DNA of 64,000 nt from Pardosa pseudoannulata (taxonomy: Eukaryota > Arthropoda > Arachnida > Araneae > Lycosidae), in contig CM063504.1 of NCBI GenBank assembly GCA_032207245.1, forward strand, positions 17,771,951 to 17,835,950. Direction: 5' to 3'. This document shows, piece by piece, positions 1 to 11,759 of this stretch. Each line of letters starts with the position of its first letter. Position 1 is the first letter of the stretch. Made by a program: the position numbers and the translations under genes. The notes beneath the pieces are model-generated. The model saw only the letters and a program-made list of their open reading frames with translations, did not search any database and was not told the origin of the DNA.

Positions 1-2300
1 TTTACGAATCTCCCGAACTTAATCGCTAGAAAGCTGGTTCCGGTCAAAAGGCGCGAAAGCCTCCACGAGGTCAAAGTACCAACCATAAAAAAATGTCGAA
101 AAGCCCAGAGTCGAAAAATTCTAGGCTTTTTATACTTGGGGGTCAGTTACGGTCCCTCCAACCGTTTTTTGGTCAGTTAAGATCCTAGTTACTTGAGAAC
201 TCCAGCTAATGTTACAGTCCTCATTCGTTGGCTGTCCCGATTGCTGCTTCTCCAGGCAATCCTCCGGGGATCATTACTAGCAACCGATCAGGGCGTAACA
301 CCTATTGAACTGAACTGTCACTATCCCAGACATTCTGTCGCCGCGCTATTGTAGTCGGTCGGAGCAGGAGACTTCAAATTAGCTAACTTCGGTCGTTAAG
401 TCTGGACAAAGGACTTCTCATGTTTAATTATGTTTATTATTACATTTAAAATGTACATACAGTTATGATCCTCCGTTAAATGTATTTTTAAACACAGAAG
501 TTTCAAATTGTTTTAAGCAATCAAAACGACAAAACTTTTGTTTTTAACTCAACTATACATATTACTTTATGTACTTTATGTATCTATTCACTTGCAGAAT
601 TTTACGAAAATTAGCCAATAATGAAAGTATGGCCTGCAGTCGTACATAATATCTCTAATGTGGCATTCAAACTCTTACCAATTGAGTTCCCTTGATGTAA
701 TTTATGTATTTGAATGCTACATATTACGTTTCATTGCCACAAAATAATCTTTGTAGCAATTCGTGCCTTCAAATGTATTCATACTTGTGATTTAGATAAT
801 ATTGTCACGTAGATTACAGGTAAATTGCTTATTCTACACAATGGGGAATTCTTAGTAGAGATGAAATGATTTTTATTAATCCACGAGTGACGCTAGTTCT
901 GACACTGGCATTACAGGATATATCTCTAGCAGTAATACAAGCTGAAGCTTTCAGAAAGCGAGGAAAAAATCTCAAATATTGAGATAACAGTAAATTTACA
1001 TACATTAGAAGTTTCTTGAAACCTCGAGAGGCTGAATAAGGACAAAGGCATTTCCACACTTCAACAGATTCGAATGGTAGACCTTCCAAAGGGAAGCCCG
1101 TGACGATTACCTTTAAGCCATGGAACTCACAGACTTCGAAGAAAAATATAGCAATATACGTGTTTAGTATGTCAAACTTTAATTCTGTTACATTTTTTTT
1201 CATTTAAACTTTTGTGGGCGCTTTACACTCACTTGTAGGAAGTACTGAAAGTATTGCAATAACGAAATAGTTTGGTGTTCATATGTTCATTTTGGCCATT
1301 CCTCGATCAATTTTGATTAGTTTTGTTTTTGCTTTCATATGTATATACAAAGAAACTTAAACTTTGAAACTAAGAATATCTATTTTAATCATCTCTGAAT
1401 AATTCAACTAATTACGACGTCATGTTCATGCGTACATACGTGTGTATGTCGTATAATTTAAGAGCAATTAGTCATAATGTAAATGGAATACTGAAATTTT
1501 TTTAAAAATGTTCAAAGCAATGTTGAAATCTTGTTTTAAAGATTTTTGTAACATTTTTTGGGCACTTCTCCCCTTTTTTTGATTGCCATCTGCACTCTAT
1601 AGGAAAAAACAATTCATTATAACGGATATTAATTCTGCCCGGTATAACTTAAAAACGATTAGCCGTAAAAAGTTAAGTTTTGTATTTAGAACTGTTGTAA
1701 CTTTTAGTTGGGCACTTTCATTTTTATATTCTGCTCCACACTCTATGTAATAAAACATTTCAATATAACTGATATTAATGCTTACGATTTTCGCCAAAAG
1801 ACAATCCCCGAATTCCACTCATTCTTGTACTAATACCTGCTACTCTCTTTATACACTTTTATAATCATTGCTGTATTAATATTGCATACATTTTTATCCT
1901 GTTATAACCTTTTTAACAATATTCTAGTCATTGTGCAATTATTCACTTTATATAAGAATTAGAAGATAATTGTTAGTGAATCAGAGGATCGCATCTCACT
2001 ATCAAATAAAATAAATTTTAATGAAGTGTAAAATATGTTTATAATTTGATAAGTTATGTGATAACCACTTCAGATTTTCCTTGGTTCATTAGGCATAGTA
2101 AGTACTTGCCCTTAACTGAATTGTAGTTATTTTCAGAGAAGCACTTTCTCTTGAAACTAGAATGGACATCTTAAGCTAATCAGTTATTTCAATATTGTTT
2201 GCTTTATATTTGTTTTTAAAATGAAACTTCTTATAAAGAGTTAAATCATTTAGACTTCCAAAAGTAATTTTATTTCTCCTAAACTGACATCACTGTAGAT
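1..2300. other. Unassigned AT-rich DNA
   Basis: I see no gene here. Positions 1-420 are clearly richer in G and C than what follows and have no long open frame; they could be the end of an old retroelement or a host exon/UTR, but I recognise no motif. From 420 to 2300 the sequence is AT-rich non-coding DNA with scattered stops in all frames, apart from one 124-codon minus-strand frame at 829-1203 that I could not tie to any family. Confidence 0.5.
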
Positions 2301-2456
2301 TTGGTTTAGTTTGAAGAGCTACTATCTACTTTTATTATACAAATGGGCTAATGAGACCGGAATCTATTCCGAACAGCGATGTACTTACATCCTAACTGTA
2401 GTATTCGAACTGAACTCCTCTACCGAAGAGCAGCGTCCTACCCGATATAGTTCGAA
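2301..2456 (-). repeat. SINE-A (tRNA-derived), old diverged copy
   Basis: Read on the minus strand this is a degenerate copy of the most common SINE in the window. The 3' part (CCAAACC-like tail, AGTAGA block, CTCATTAGCC block) comes first on the plus strand and the tRNA-like head last. The B-box region is still visible as TTCGAA near 2404-2409, but many positions differ from younger copies. No target duplication is evident. Confidence 0.6.
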
Positions 2457-2544
2457 ATAACCAGATTAGAAGCAATGAAACAGCAGAGGTGCTCTTGTTC
2501 TGTTTTCATAATGACTAGTATCTGTATAATGGTTCATTTTGATG

Positions 2545-3237
2545 CACTGTCTACCAATGAGTATTTGGAAACCTGTGATAGAAAAGAAAAAACTTTATTC
2601 AAAATCAATAGTTGGTAGAGCCTTCACGAGAGGCAATTACAGCGTGAATCCTCCGGGGCATACTTTCCACAAGTCTTTGTATTACAGCTAGAGGTATTGT
2701 CTTTCACTAGGCTTGGAGTAGACATACAAGTTCCTTCACTGATTTTGAACGGGTAGTGCGCTTCTTAATACCATACGAATCTTATTCTTAGTACCATACG
2801 GATGGTATTCATTGAAACAATACTCCCGGTTGTCTGTTGAAACTCCTCGCGGATGAGGGCCATCGGTTGAGTGCGGTTCTTCTGAATTTCTCTTGACAGC
2901 ACTTGTCGGTCTCTATCTCCCAATTTCGTTGGTCTGCCGACTCGGGGCACATTCCAACAATCACCACTCACCTTCCACTTTTTAATCACATAGGCCACTG
3001 TCGATTTGGGGTACTTCAGATCGCTAGATATGTCCCTTAAGGATCGGCCACATTTGTGATACCCGATAATTATACCCTTCTCGAAATCAGAGAGCTCCGA
3101 ACAGCGCGGCATCTTGCATGCGACTAATGCCGATGTTGTTTCCTATACGATGTATACCAGTGGAGTCAGTGACGTACCTCAGTACCGCAGATATCAGCAT
3201 TTGCATAGGTGTCGAAATACTTATTGGTAGACAATGT
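2545..3237 (-). mobile_element. Tc1-like transposon, internally deleted
   Basis: Matching inverted ends are visible: CACTGTCTACCAATGAGTAT at the left and, on the other strand, CATTGTCTACCAATAAGTAT at the right. The right end is followed by TA, the Tc1 target; the left TA appears mutated to TG. The body is about 0.69 kb against roughly 1.6 kb for an intact Tc1 element. The minus strand encodes the N-terminal DNA-binding part of a Tc1 transposase (3112 to 2765) and then a short C-terminal piece with a SMPRRI motif (about 2690-2608). The DDE catalytic core between them is missing. It is a non-autonomous deletion derivative that could be mobilised only by a related transposase supplied elsewhere. 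Confidence 0.85.
2765..3112 (-). pseudogene. Tc1 transposase N-terminal fragment (paired-type HTH)
   Basis: The frame starts at MPRCSELSDFEKG and continues through two helix-turn-helix segments: residues about 8-50 (GYHKCGRSLRDIS, then YPKSTVAYVIKKW) and about 60-105, with the GRP linker motif (RVGRPTKLGDRD) between them. This is the typical Tc1 layout: a paired-like DNA-binding domain joined by an AT-hook-like GRPR linker. The protein stops after about 115 residues, before any catalytic Asp, so it is a remnant. It lies inside Tc1-type inverted repeats, which supports the family call independently. It could still encode a DNA-binding peptide if transcribed, but nothing here shows that. Confidence 0.85.
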
Positions 3238-3239
3238 AT

Positions 3240-4095
3240 AACTTACACAGGGATTATGGTTCAGCATCACATGAAATCCATACGTATTGATTCCTAAGTA
3301 CCGATTTTTTAGTAACTCAGATTTATAAAAGATTTATATTTTATTGACTTATGAAAATAAGATCTTGTTAACAACATTCCATGTTATCTTGTTTTAATTT
3401 TATCGAATGGTTTTGAAAATTTTTATATAACAAAACGAAATAACAAATCCGAAAAGTCATCACTTAATTTAGTTTTTTTTTTTTTGCATGTAAAATCAGG
3501 TTTAGATACATATTCAGTTTGAACTTCACTATTACAAACTTGCTGGATGATAATCGAACTACTAGGACTTTGCTCTTAAACCCGGAGTTTTGGGATGGAG
3601 TTCCCCTGATGGTTTTGATCTTCATCCCTGCACTAGCATGCATCTTCGAAATTGGCATTAACTCCTTATTGGCCTTATTTTATTTATTTATTTATTTATT
3701 TTGTAAATTTCCCCTGTATCAAGAACCCTTTTCATTACTAAAAACCAATATATGTTCTATCATACGCTAGAAAATGCAAAATAATTTTATTAGTATGCAG
3801 GGTTTTTTTATTGATTTAAGGGTAATCAAATATATGATACTTCGTTCATTGATCTCCCGCTTACCCTGTAATTCTCTCGTTTTAAATTTTAATTAATACT
3901 CTCTGATACTATATTTTTTAACTGTATCTCAGAACCAGTTAAGTCTTCTCTTAATTCAAAAATAATCTAGGAATTTAAAAAGATTTTAAATAGCATCGAA
4001 TACAATTTCAACGGTCCAATTTTATTCTCCTTTTTTAGGCATCCGAGAGTACGGGTACAAAAGCGCCAACGTGTGAGATACGACGCCGATCATGA
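3240..4095. other. Nothing recognised
   Basis: AT-rich sequence with a poly-T run near 3474-3485. A GC-richer patch around 3575-3650 has short open frames on both strands but no recognisable domain or splice pattern. Confidence 0.5.
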
Positions 4096-4099
4096 ACGT

Positions 4100-4300
4100 T
4101 TAAATAGTAGGTCCCGATCTCATTAGCTCTCGTATAATATTTCATTAGTTTGGCAACTTAGCTTAGAGCAATACGTTCAATTTGTTGTAATACGAGAGCT
4201 GATTGAACCGGGACTTATAAAGTTGATTATGAATGGCTACAAATATCCAAGCGAGGTTTTGAACCTAGCTTGGATTTTGATACTGAGAAGCATCAAATTG
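4100..4300. repeat. Two head-to-head SINE-A fragments
   Basis: At 4109-4136 the plus strand has the SINE-A tail block (GTAGGTCCCGATCTCATTAG). From about 4186 to 4290 the same block appears inverted (CGAGAGCTGATTGAACCGGG), followed by GAATGGCTACAAATATCC, the inverted middle of the same SINE. Both are diverged and partial, so these are two old copies in opposite orientation. Confidence 0.5.
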
Positions 4301-4551
4301 CATTTCTTCCTGTTTGGCCATTGTTGGAAAGATGTTACATAACTAAATAATATCCCCAAGTGCATTCATTGTAAAAAAGATATGCGTTAAAGATATTTGA
4401 AACAAAAATAAAAGCAAACATTAATAAAAAATATTTAAATTAAGGAAAATTAAGAATTATATAATGAGTAACAAAATACACTCGAACATTTTCAAAGAAG
4501 ACAAATAATTATTCTAAAAACTGACATTATTTTAATATAAAATTTAATGTA

Positions 4552-5189
4552 TTAACCCTCCGAGTGGAACATCGAAGGAAAAAAGTCTCCAAAATATACA
4601 CTAAAGGTTTACTGTGCCAGTGGCCAAAGCGTTCTATGTTTTTTTTTTTTTCACCTTTGTCAACTAGAATGGAATACGTGAAACTCATCCTCGTTATTGT
4701 CCCTTTACTTCCGGTTAAAAACAGACATATAGATATTATAGATTGTTAATTTTTAATACACATAAAGCATGCCAAGTCTCGAAGATCCTCCCATAAGAAA
4801 TAATGGATTCTAAAAGTACAAATGAAAATATTCTTTGAGAGACTTGTTTATATTTTTTTTACGAAAGTCATCCAAGATATTTAAGTGGTGCAATTAGAGA
4901 TACATCTGTTACCGCAAACGAAGTACTTCAAAATAACGAATTACAAAGCCATGAAAAGCTATCAGCGTCTTTGTGCCTCAGGGGGTAGGGATGCATCCCT
5001 CAATAAAGGCCAGTCAAAGAGGGATGCAGCTCCTAAACAATCGACCTGATCAAAATTTCATGGTGGAAAGCCTTAACAGAATTGTACATTACATCCATTT
5101 TCGGAGCGTTTTTGGAGGTCGAAAATTCTACGTTTTGAAGATATCATCGGTTTGGCGGAATTGTACTTGCGAACCGCTTAGAGGGTTAA
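4552..5189. mobile_element. TTAA-flanked MITE (piggyBac-type ends), family T1, copy 1
   Basis: Left end TTAACCCTCCGAGTGG and, reading inward on the other strand, right end TTAACCCTCTAAGCGG form a short inverted repeat, with TTAA at both boundaries as in piggyBac insertions. No transposase frame is present. A second copy in opposite orientation lies at 43770-44539 and shares the internal sequence, including the 'agagggatgcag' and 'tggccaaagcgttctatg' blocks, so both ends and body are confirmed as one mobile unit. This copy lacks the SINE found in the other one and so shows the empty site. Confidence 0.85.
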
Positions 5190-7415
5190 TATTTCAATAA
5201 TGTTTTTCATAAGAGATAACAAGTATTATTTTGTTTAAACACATAATACGTATTAGGTTGTATAAAATTATCTCACCTCCCTAATTGTAGATACCAGAGA
5301 GATAGGGACATTATGGCAAGAAGCTGGTAATCAAACACTGGAAAAGTCGTTTTGAGTATTTTTTATGGAATTAAATTAACCTATTTAATTTTAAGTTCTG
5401 TGTATCTATCTACCTCATGGTTGCTTAGTTAATTCAATATTATATATTTAAGGTGATGTTGAACTTTCAAATTGGCTAAAATCGACCAAAAATTCGAATT
5501 TTCGATTTTATAGAATAATGAAAGAATATATCATTAGGAATACGGAGCAAAAAGAATATTTTCATCCCACCATTTTATCATTACTTATGGGTATAATAAG
5601 CTTATCATTACTTATGGGTATAGCAATAACAACTTCAAATGCTGTTTACTCAGAAGTAAAATTTTTATGTATTACAAACGTTTAAAGTACTCCAGAAGCG
5701 CATTGAAAATAGATCATTGTCTCTGAAATTCCAGTATTATTTACGTTAGAGTTTAGAAAATAAAGTCTAGTTGAAACGGGTATGTTTTCTAGCATATAAT
5801 ATGTTACTTATGCATTTTAATTAACCGCTATAGATGTTTATTCTGCAAAATATGGGTATCATCATCATAATTATTTTTCTCTTTATATTTTTTATGAATG
5901 TTTATGGAAACAACTACATTTTTTGTAAAGTCTATAAGGTATACTTAAAAAAATTTTTATAATATTTTATGCAAAATTGATGCACTTGGATCATTTTCAA
6001 TTAAGCTAATTATGAAACAATTAATAATTAATGACTCCAAAACTAATAAATATTTTGCCTTCAAATTTTTAAATATTTATGCATCAATAGTACTAATAAC
6101 ATAGTGAATCTTCAAGGAAATTCATTTAAAAGAAAAAAAGTTTGCTCTAAAGGTACACTGTCGCCTTAAATATATTTCTATGATTACCTCCTATCGAGAA
6201 TTACTAGTCCTAACTTTTAACTTTGGCAATAGAACGTTGACATTTTTAAAAAGATTAGATGGAGGCAGAGCTCTTCCTTTAATACTTAATCTCCCTTCAA
6301 TGGTGTCCTTGGGGATACCAGCAACTCTTCGTCAATCTGTTTCCAATCTACCGCAAACGGACATATCTGTGCCAATAAGGTCAATGCCTCGACGATCGAA
6401 TGTACCTGGTTGCTATGGTGTTAAGAAATGCCTCGCCTAGAGTATTTGGCGATCACACCCTGACCCTAATAGTTACGTCAAGCTTGTACATTTTCAGAGA
6501 TTACACCTTGTAGTTTACTTTCGAAGAACCGTTTGCTCATGAAAATTGAAATAGACAGATTACCCCATGACGTTATTTCAATAATTTTAAACTTTCCTTT
6601 TTTTTCTCCTTATTGGAAATTTCTATGAGAGGTTATGCCATTTAATGTTTGATTTACATACTTAAAGTTTATGGAGATAAAACTAATTTGCAATTAATTG
6701 AAGTTTATATATCAGAAAATTTGACGACTTATTGTAATATGATTCGTGTTAATGCACCCACGTGGTGGATTTGTACTACGAAAATAGCTTCGTTGACTCG
6801 TTTTTAAATAGTGAAGCCAGCTTATCTAAATATCGTACTGGTATTTTTCCTTAGTTTTTACATTGAGCTATAATTTTAAGGCTATTCACATTGCATAAAT
6901 TTGCACTATTTCACAATTAAGCACCAATCCGGGCCTATATGAACATGAGGGTCCGGCAGATAGTATGTATTGGGGCTCCCCACTCCGCCAGCCTCCTTCA
7001 AAGTGCCCGGCGAACTGGTGAACGAAGGCAGCAGAGTAGTGGTCATTGGAAGAATTTAGAAGAATACTGTAGTGGATCTCTTGGTGATGTCAGATTTAGT
7101 GAGGAGGACGAAAAGTACGCGAGCTGAAAAGAGGTCTACTCTTGTAGCCCTCATTCAATTCGAGACGGAATCCGGATGGCCTTAAGGCGGAGTAGAAACT
7201 AGTACACCTAGAAAAAAGTGTATGCACGCAAATGCCTAAAACTTTTGTATTGGTAGACTAGTACACTTATAAGAAGGTGCTTGTATACAAATGCCTAAAA
7301 AGGTTTGTTAAAATACAATTTTTAAAAATGTTCGTTTAGTATGATTTGGCTTAGAGTGCTAGGATCTACGCATTTGCGAGGATCTACTGTTTAAAGCAGA
7401 CTCCAAATGGCTACG
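5190..7415. other. Unassigned DNA with two GC-richer patches
   Basis: Mostly AT-rich, without a supported gene. The patch at 6240-6440 has an open frame on the plus strand and a longer broken frame on the minus strand that reads like protein in places (a GIDLIGTDM segment, then one stop); this suggests an old transposon or pseudogene fragment of unknown family. The patch at 6930-7195 is about half G+C with a 62-codon open frame and no recognised domain. At 7182-7310 a segment of about 65 bp is repeated twice in tandem (shared block ACAAATGCCTAAAA or close to it). Confidence 0.45.
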
Positions 7416-7597
7416 GCCGAACTATGGCCGATTGGTTAGGTTGCTGGTCATCGGTACCAGAGTGCGTGGGTTCGAATCCCACTGTGGCAGGGATATTCAT
7501 AGCTGTTCGGAATTGGCTTTAAGCTGTAGGTCCCACTCTCATTAGCCCTCTTGTTGCAAAAAAGTAGACCATAGCTCTCCAAACTAAACCAAATTAA
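7416..7597 (+). repeat. SINE-A (tRNA-derived)
   Basis: Full-length copy. The tRNA-like head has an A-box region (TGGCCGATTGGTTAGG) and a B box (GGGTTCGAATCCC), the internal RNA polymerase III promoter. Family-specific blocks follow (TGTTCGGAATTGGC, CTCATTAGCC, AAAGTAGACC) and a CCAAAC-type tail. It is flanked by AATGGCTACG (7406-7415) and AATGTCTACG (7598-7607), a 10-bp target duplication with one mismatch, so the insertion was made by LINE-type retrotransposition. Confidence 0.9.
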
Positions 7598-7848
7598 ATG
7601 TCTACGACATCTATGCCAACAGGGGAATTCAAATTCTTGAAATCCGAATTATAAGTGCAAAGAGAGTTATCTACTGGGTCATCATGGTTATCATTCAATT
7701 TATAAGTTTTTGTATCCTTATGCCTATGCAGTTTGCTTTTTTATGCAAAAACCTATAAACTCTTGTAGACATATCTTGTATGTCTAAGGGCTGTCTTTAA
7801 AGTATATGTTTGTATATATGAAAATATGGGCTTTTAGCAAGTATAAGC

Positions 7849-7851
<3 letters not shown>

Positions 7852-7936
<85 letters not shown>

Positions 7937-7959
7937 TGTGTGTGTGTGTGTGTGTGTGT
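7852..7959. repeat. (TA)n then (GT)n compound microsatellite
   Basis: An uninterrupted TA run of about 80 bp passes directly into about 27 bp of GT repeat. Confidence 0.98.
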
Positions 7960-8427
7960 ATCTTTATTGAATCAGAATATCAGCGAGCAAATGCATATGA
8001 GTAGCCAATAAACATGTATTTGTTTACGTCTTTGAGGTGTTTGTATATACGAATGTACGGTCGAATGAACATATGTCAGTGTATACATATACGGTTATGT
8101 GTATATGGATGCTTAAACACTCTTAGATTCGTACATATGTGGTTGTAAATTCGTGTAACGATGTACATGTACATATTCATTTTTGTATATTGTGTGCGCA
8201 TAAAATTGGAAGATATTTCTTTAATTTTCTTATAAAACGCCATTTTCTAAACATCAACGAACCATTTCCCACAAATTTTTCCGGCATGATACTCTCTAAC
8301 AAAAAAAAAGTTCCAACATGTCGTAAAAATGAAAGATCAAATGAGGAAAAAAAACCTTTCTGGACTGCTTGGCTCGTTTATGATGTTTTTGAGGTTGGGC
8401 CCGCTTCCAAGACAGACACTTTTTAAT

Positions 8428-8605
8428 GTTAGTTCCTGCGAGTTATTATGACAAGCAAAGAGCGCCGTGTATTGCAAAAGAGCGGCTCTATTCATTAGTA
8501 AAATTATCCCTCCTCATTTTAGCTGATTACGATGCATCGTATCGTATTTCATTGTCATGGACAGAGTCGTAAAAACGTCTTCTGGATGAATGTCATTCCA
8601 TTTGA
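8428..8605. repeat. Dispersed repeat R1, copy 1
   Basis: The blocks CCTCCTCATTTTAGCTGATT, ATCGTATCGTATTTCATTG and GTCTTCTGGATGAATG all recur in the same order at 12185-12360, and a shorter version lies at 9836-9900. I see no ends, target duplication or coding sequence, so the class is unknown. It is one of three copies in 4 kb, which suggests a dispersed element or an old segmental duplication. Confidence 0.7.
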
Positions 8606-9149
8606 CACATTTCACTCTGTGTCACACGGGGTATTTCGATGAAACTCCTCTGTGCACGTTTATTTTATCCAATGCAATATTTAATATTTGTTTTCATTCA
8701 GAGTAAATTGAATAAAATTATAAATAATATAGTCCAACTCCGTCTAGGGAAACTTATAATAAAGAACAGAAGTTTTGGTTTCACCGTTTTTCTATTATAA
8801 TTATACTGATTTATCCTTTCAATTCCATACATCCATGGAACCGTCATAAAAAATCTGTTTTGACTGCTTGACACATTTCTGGTTTTTTTTAACCCTTTGC
8901 ACTACAAATGAAACTAAAAGTTAGAGCAATTGAAAAAAATAAATTCAATTAAGTGTCATTTTTTACAGTATTCCACGCTTCACAAACAAAAAAAAAAAGA
9001 TGGTTTGTTTTCTTCTGTCATCTATCTATTTGAGCATCTATTAGTTTGGATTTTATCAAAAAGTCAGGTGAGACGCGACAAAGGAGCTGTTGAGATAAAA
9101 ACATGTTGAGTCACACATAAGAAACATAAGAGTGCACAAGGCTAAAGTT

Positions 9150-9530
9150 GGACTTGCTTTTATTATTATTTCCAATACGAGGGAGCTTGTTTTCATGGCA
9201 TTGCACACTACCAAGTTGCAGATACTTGTTGTCTCTAGTATTACGAATGCACTATATAGGTGCCCAGCATTACTCCCTAGGGTCAACGCAAACAAAGTGT
9301 GTATTCATAATTTAGAAGCAAGCACCAATCAGAAGATTTCCAAGGTTACTCTACCATCTCTAGAGGTATCGTTTGCGGAACTTGGAGAACATTGTGATCA
9401 AGAACCTATTTTATGTACCCCAGCCGGCATTAATGAACACAGTGGATCTTAGGCCTGCTTGAACCTCGAAATCCTAACTCTCCGATTATGAGATCGATGC
9501 CTTTGCCGACTGAGCTATCGTTGTTCGCAT
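9150..9530 (-). repeat. SINE-B (tRNA-derived), long-tail form
   Basis: Read on the minus strand, the copy begins with a tRNA-like head (GCTCAGTCGGCAAAGGC-like, seen inverted as CTTTGCCGACTGAGC near 9501-9515), followed by the GTTCATTAATGCCGGCTGGGG and CTCCAAGTTCC blocks. It ends in an AATAATAA tail (TTATTATTATTT on the plus strand). The same order recurs at 17110, 53436, 27730 and 29845. Conserved over roughly 370 bp; the exact tail end is uncertain. Confidence 0.75.
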
Positions 9531-9548
9531 AACTTCAAGTAACATCTA

Positions 9549-9825
9549 TGGTGGTTTGATAGAATTAAAAACAAAAAAAAATTCTATTCAATTTGGTCTT
9601 TTTGGATAGTTGTCTGTAGACTTAAAATAGCTTTAAGATAGATGATTGATGAGATGGATGTCTTTGCCGACTGAAGGTGGTTAATCGCTTTTAAGTCAAT
9701 GCTTTTTAAAATGTTAATTTGATGCGAGTGATTGGGAGAAGCAGACATCGTCTGGTGGTTTGATAAAAAAAAAAAAATTCTATTCAAAAATTGTTGTAGT
9801 AAAATTTGAGTCTTTTTGATAGAGC
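9549..9825. repeat. Local direct duplication next to SINE-B
   Basis: GGTGGTTTGATA followed by an A-rich stretch, AAATTCTATTCAA and a GTCTTTTTGGATAG-like block occurs at 9549-9608 and again at 9754-9822. Between them, GATGTCTTTGCCGACTGA at 9657-9674 echoes the SINE-B head just to the left. The arrangement fits a tandem duplication of about 200 bp that took in part of the SINE and then diverged. Confidence 0.6.
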
Positions 9826-9835
9826 TATTGTATCT

Positions 9836-9900
9836 TATTTTATTTTCATAGACATTGTCGTAAAGCCGTCTCCTGGGTAAATGCCGTTTCAGATGACAGA
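9836..9900. repeat. Dispersed repeat R1, fragment
   Basis: Contains GTCGTAAAGCCGTCTCCTGG and AATGCCGTTTCAGATG, which match the end of the R1 copy at 12185-12360. Confidence 0.6.
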
Positions 9901-10714
9901 TTTTATTTTGTTTTTTATTCAGTTTTTACTATTTCCTCTTCGCACGGGAGGTTTATTTTCTGAAATAGAACGTATGATTCTAATTTTAATTTCGTGAGAG
10001 ATAAGGATTAAAGGATGTAATCGATATCCGCTATAGCGAACCAGGAATACAACAAACAAAACGTTTGGTCTACTCATTTTCTTATTATATTTAATCTGTC
10101 ACAATTAAGGGTAAAAAAATTAAGCATTTTATGTATAATAACTATGTATAATCTTATGATTTTATCAAACCCAAGAAAATCCCGTTGTAGACTGCTTGGT
10201 ACCTTTTTTAAAGTTTTTTAAAGTATCACATAACATTAAAACAATTTTAAATGGAAGATTTTTTTTTCTTACTTTTTTTTTGCCTTATACCCTTTTTTAA
10301 TTATTACCATAAATACATTTTTGCATCCTTTGTTCTCTATTTTTATTTAAATAGTTTTGCAGTATTTACTTTGTTTCTAAAATATAAGAACTTTTTATAT
10401 GAAGTGTAAAGTAAGAGCTTGTTTTTTAAAAAAAATTTTAATTATCTGGCACACGGCGCGTAGACTTCCAGCAATACAAAGTGAGTTTTAATAATAGTTT
10501 TTGCTTTTATGTAAACAATAATTATTAGGTGGCATTTCCCACCTATTTAAAGTTTTAAAAAGCAATCAGAAATGTTACACTAGGAGATTTAATTTTCAAA
10601 AAAAAACTAAAATAATGTTAACAACTAAGATTTTTAATACTATAAATACTTATTGCTGTTATTGCATATGCTACTTGATCAAACCAGGCACGATTGAACC
10701 GGAGGCTTCTAGTA
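9901..10714. other. Nothing recognised
   Basis: AT-rich with several homopolymer runs; no frame, motif or repeat boundary that I can support. Confidence 0.5.
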
Positions 10715-11281
10715 TTAACCCCTTCCGGTAAAATGACGAGTCTAGCTCGTCATTAGTTTTTCATTCCATACCGCACAATGACGAGCTACATTCGTCATGC
10801 GATTAAAGTTACTGTTAAATATGATAATTAATTTAGTTTAAAATTTCTAGTGTACTGAATTTGGCAACACTTTTATCACTTGTGAAATTCACAAGTCACT
10901 ATTGCATATTGTTTACTTGGTAGAAGTCATTGCCAAATTAATGAGTCAGAATAAAAGAAAACCTACTAAGAAATGCCGTGTGTGTTACAAGAATCAAATT
11001 AAAAGTGAGACTACTTGGCGGTGTAAACAATTAAGAATTCCTTTGCACTTTGTTTTGAAAAGTACCACTAGCTTGAAGACTATTATCTGTATACCTTATT
11101 AATGTTTTGCTTTGATATTTTCTTAATTTTACTGTTTCTGATATTATTTAATACTATGTAAAAAGTGGATTTTAATTAAGAATATGTAAGAATTGTAAAA
11201 TAAAACAAGTTTTTTAAATAAAAATTAAATGGTTATTTCATGCACAGTTTTTCATTATTAAATCATACCGGAAGGGGTTAA
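10715..11281 (+). mobile_element. piggyBac-like transposon, internally deleted
   Basis: TTAACCCCTTCCGGTA at the left matches TTAACCCCTTCCGGTATG read inward from the right, with TTAA at both boundaries. Just inside the left end is a subterminal palindrome (ATGACGAGTCTAGCTCGTCAT, 10733-10753), with a related half-site at 10780-10800 (AATGACGAGCTACATTCGTC). The only coding remnant is a C-terminal Cys-rich segment next to the right end. Length 567 bp against about 2.4 kb for intact elements; the DDD catalytic core is gone. A SINE-A copy sits immediately downstream. Confidence 0.88.
10902..11102 (+). pseudogene. piggyBac transposase C-terminal Cys-rich fragment
   Basis: The frame includes KKCRVCYKNQIKSETTWRC followed by KQLRIPLHF, which resembles the start of the C-terminal RING-like zinc domain of piggyBac transposases (C-x2-C, then C before a CDVPLC-like segment). 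In the family this domain recognises the subterminal DNA of the element. Here the second half of the zinc ligands is lost: the expected second Cys pair and the final Cys/His are absent. With the catalytic part deleted this is a non-functional remnant. The call is strengthened by its position inside TTAA-bounded inverted repeats. Confidence 0.75.
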
Positions 11282-11301
11282 GGCAAGGGGTGCGCCTTTC
11301 G

Positions 11302-11475
11302 TTTTGGTTTGGAGAGCTACGGTCTACTTTTTGCAACATGAGAGCTAATGAGACCGGGACCTACAGCTTAAAGCCGGTTCCGAACGGCTACGTACCTCCA
11401 TGCCAGTGTGGGATTCGAACCCACGAGCTCCGGTACCCAAGACCAGCACCCTAACCAATCGGCCATCGTTCGGTT
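11302..11475 (-). repeat. SINE-A (tRNA-derived)
   Basis: Full-length minus-strand copy: tail GGTTTGGAGAGC, then CTACTTTTTGCAACA, GGGATTCGAACCC (inverted B box) and AACCAATCGGCCATCGTTCGG (inverted A-box head). It begins about 20 bp from the right end of the piggyBac remnant. I see no clear target duplication. Confidence 0.88.
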
Positions 11476-11528
11476 TGATTTGAGGAGCACCTCAAGGGTG
11501 AAAATACGACTTAAGCTCAAGTGGGTGA

Positions 11529-11746
11529 TTGTAATTTTGAAGCAGGAACTAAGCGCAGATCCATATGCTTGGTTTGCCACACCCAGAGGAACTAATTTAG
11601 AACTTGGAGGACATTGTGATCACTAACATGTTTTACATGCCCCAGTCACCTTTAACGAACACGGCGGATTTTATGCCGGCTCTGGCTCCGAACCCGCAAC
11701 CCTCCAGTTACGAGAGCGCTACCTTTGCCGACTGAGCAACCGCGGT
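11529..11746 (-). repeat. SINE-B (tRNA-derived), truncated
   Basis: The minus-strand copy has an inverted head (CTTTGCCGACTGAGCAACCG) and B box (GGCTCCGAACCCGCAACC), with the GTTCGTTAAAGGTGACTGGG and CTCCAAGTTC blocks. It is flanked by TCAAGTGGGTGA (11517-11528) and TCAAGTAGGCGA (11747-11758), a 12-bp target duplication with two mismatches. It is shorter than the 350-370-bp copies, so it is 3'-truncated (missing the tail region). Confidence 0.8.
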
Positions 11747-11759
11747 TCAAGTAGGCGAA

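Noticed and set aside
829..1203. 124-codon minus-strand open frame
   Set aside because: No recognisable domain, no clear splice pattern and no repeat copy for comparison; a frame of this length can arise by chance in 64 kb read in six frames.
8139..8426. 95-codon plus-strand frame next to a microsatellite
   Set aside because: Low-complexity, with no recognised motif and no coding support.
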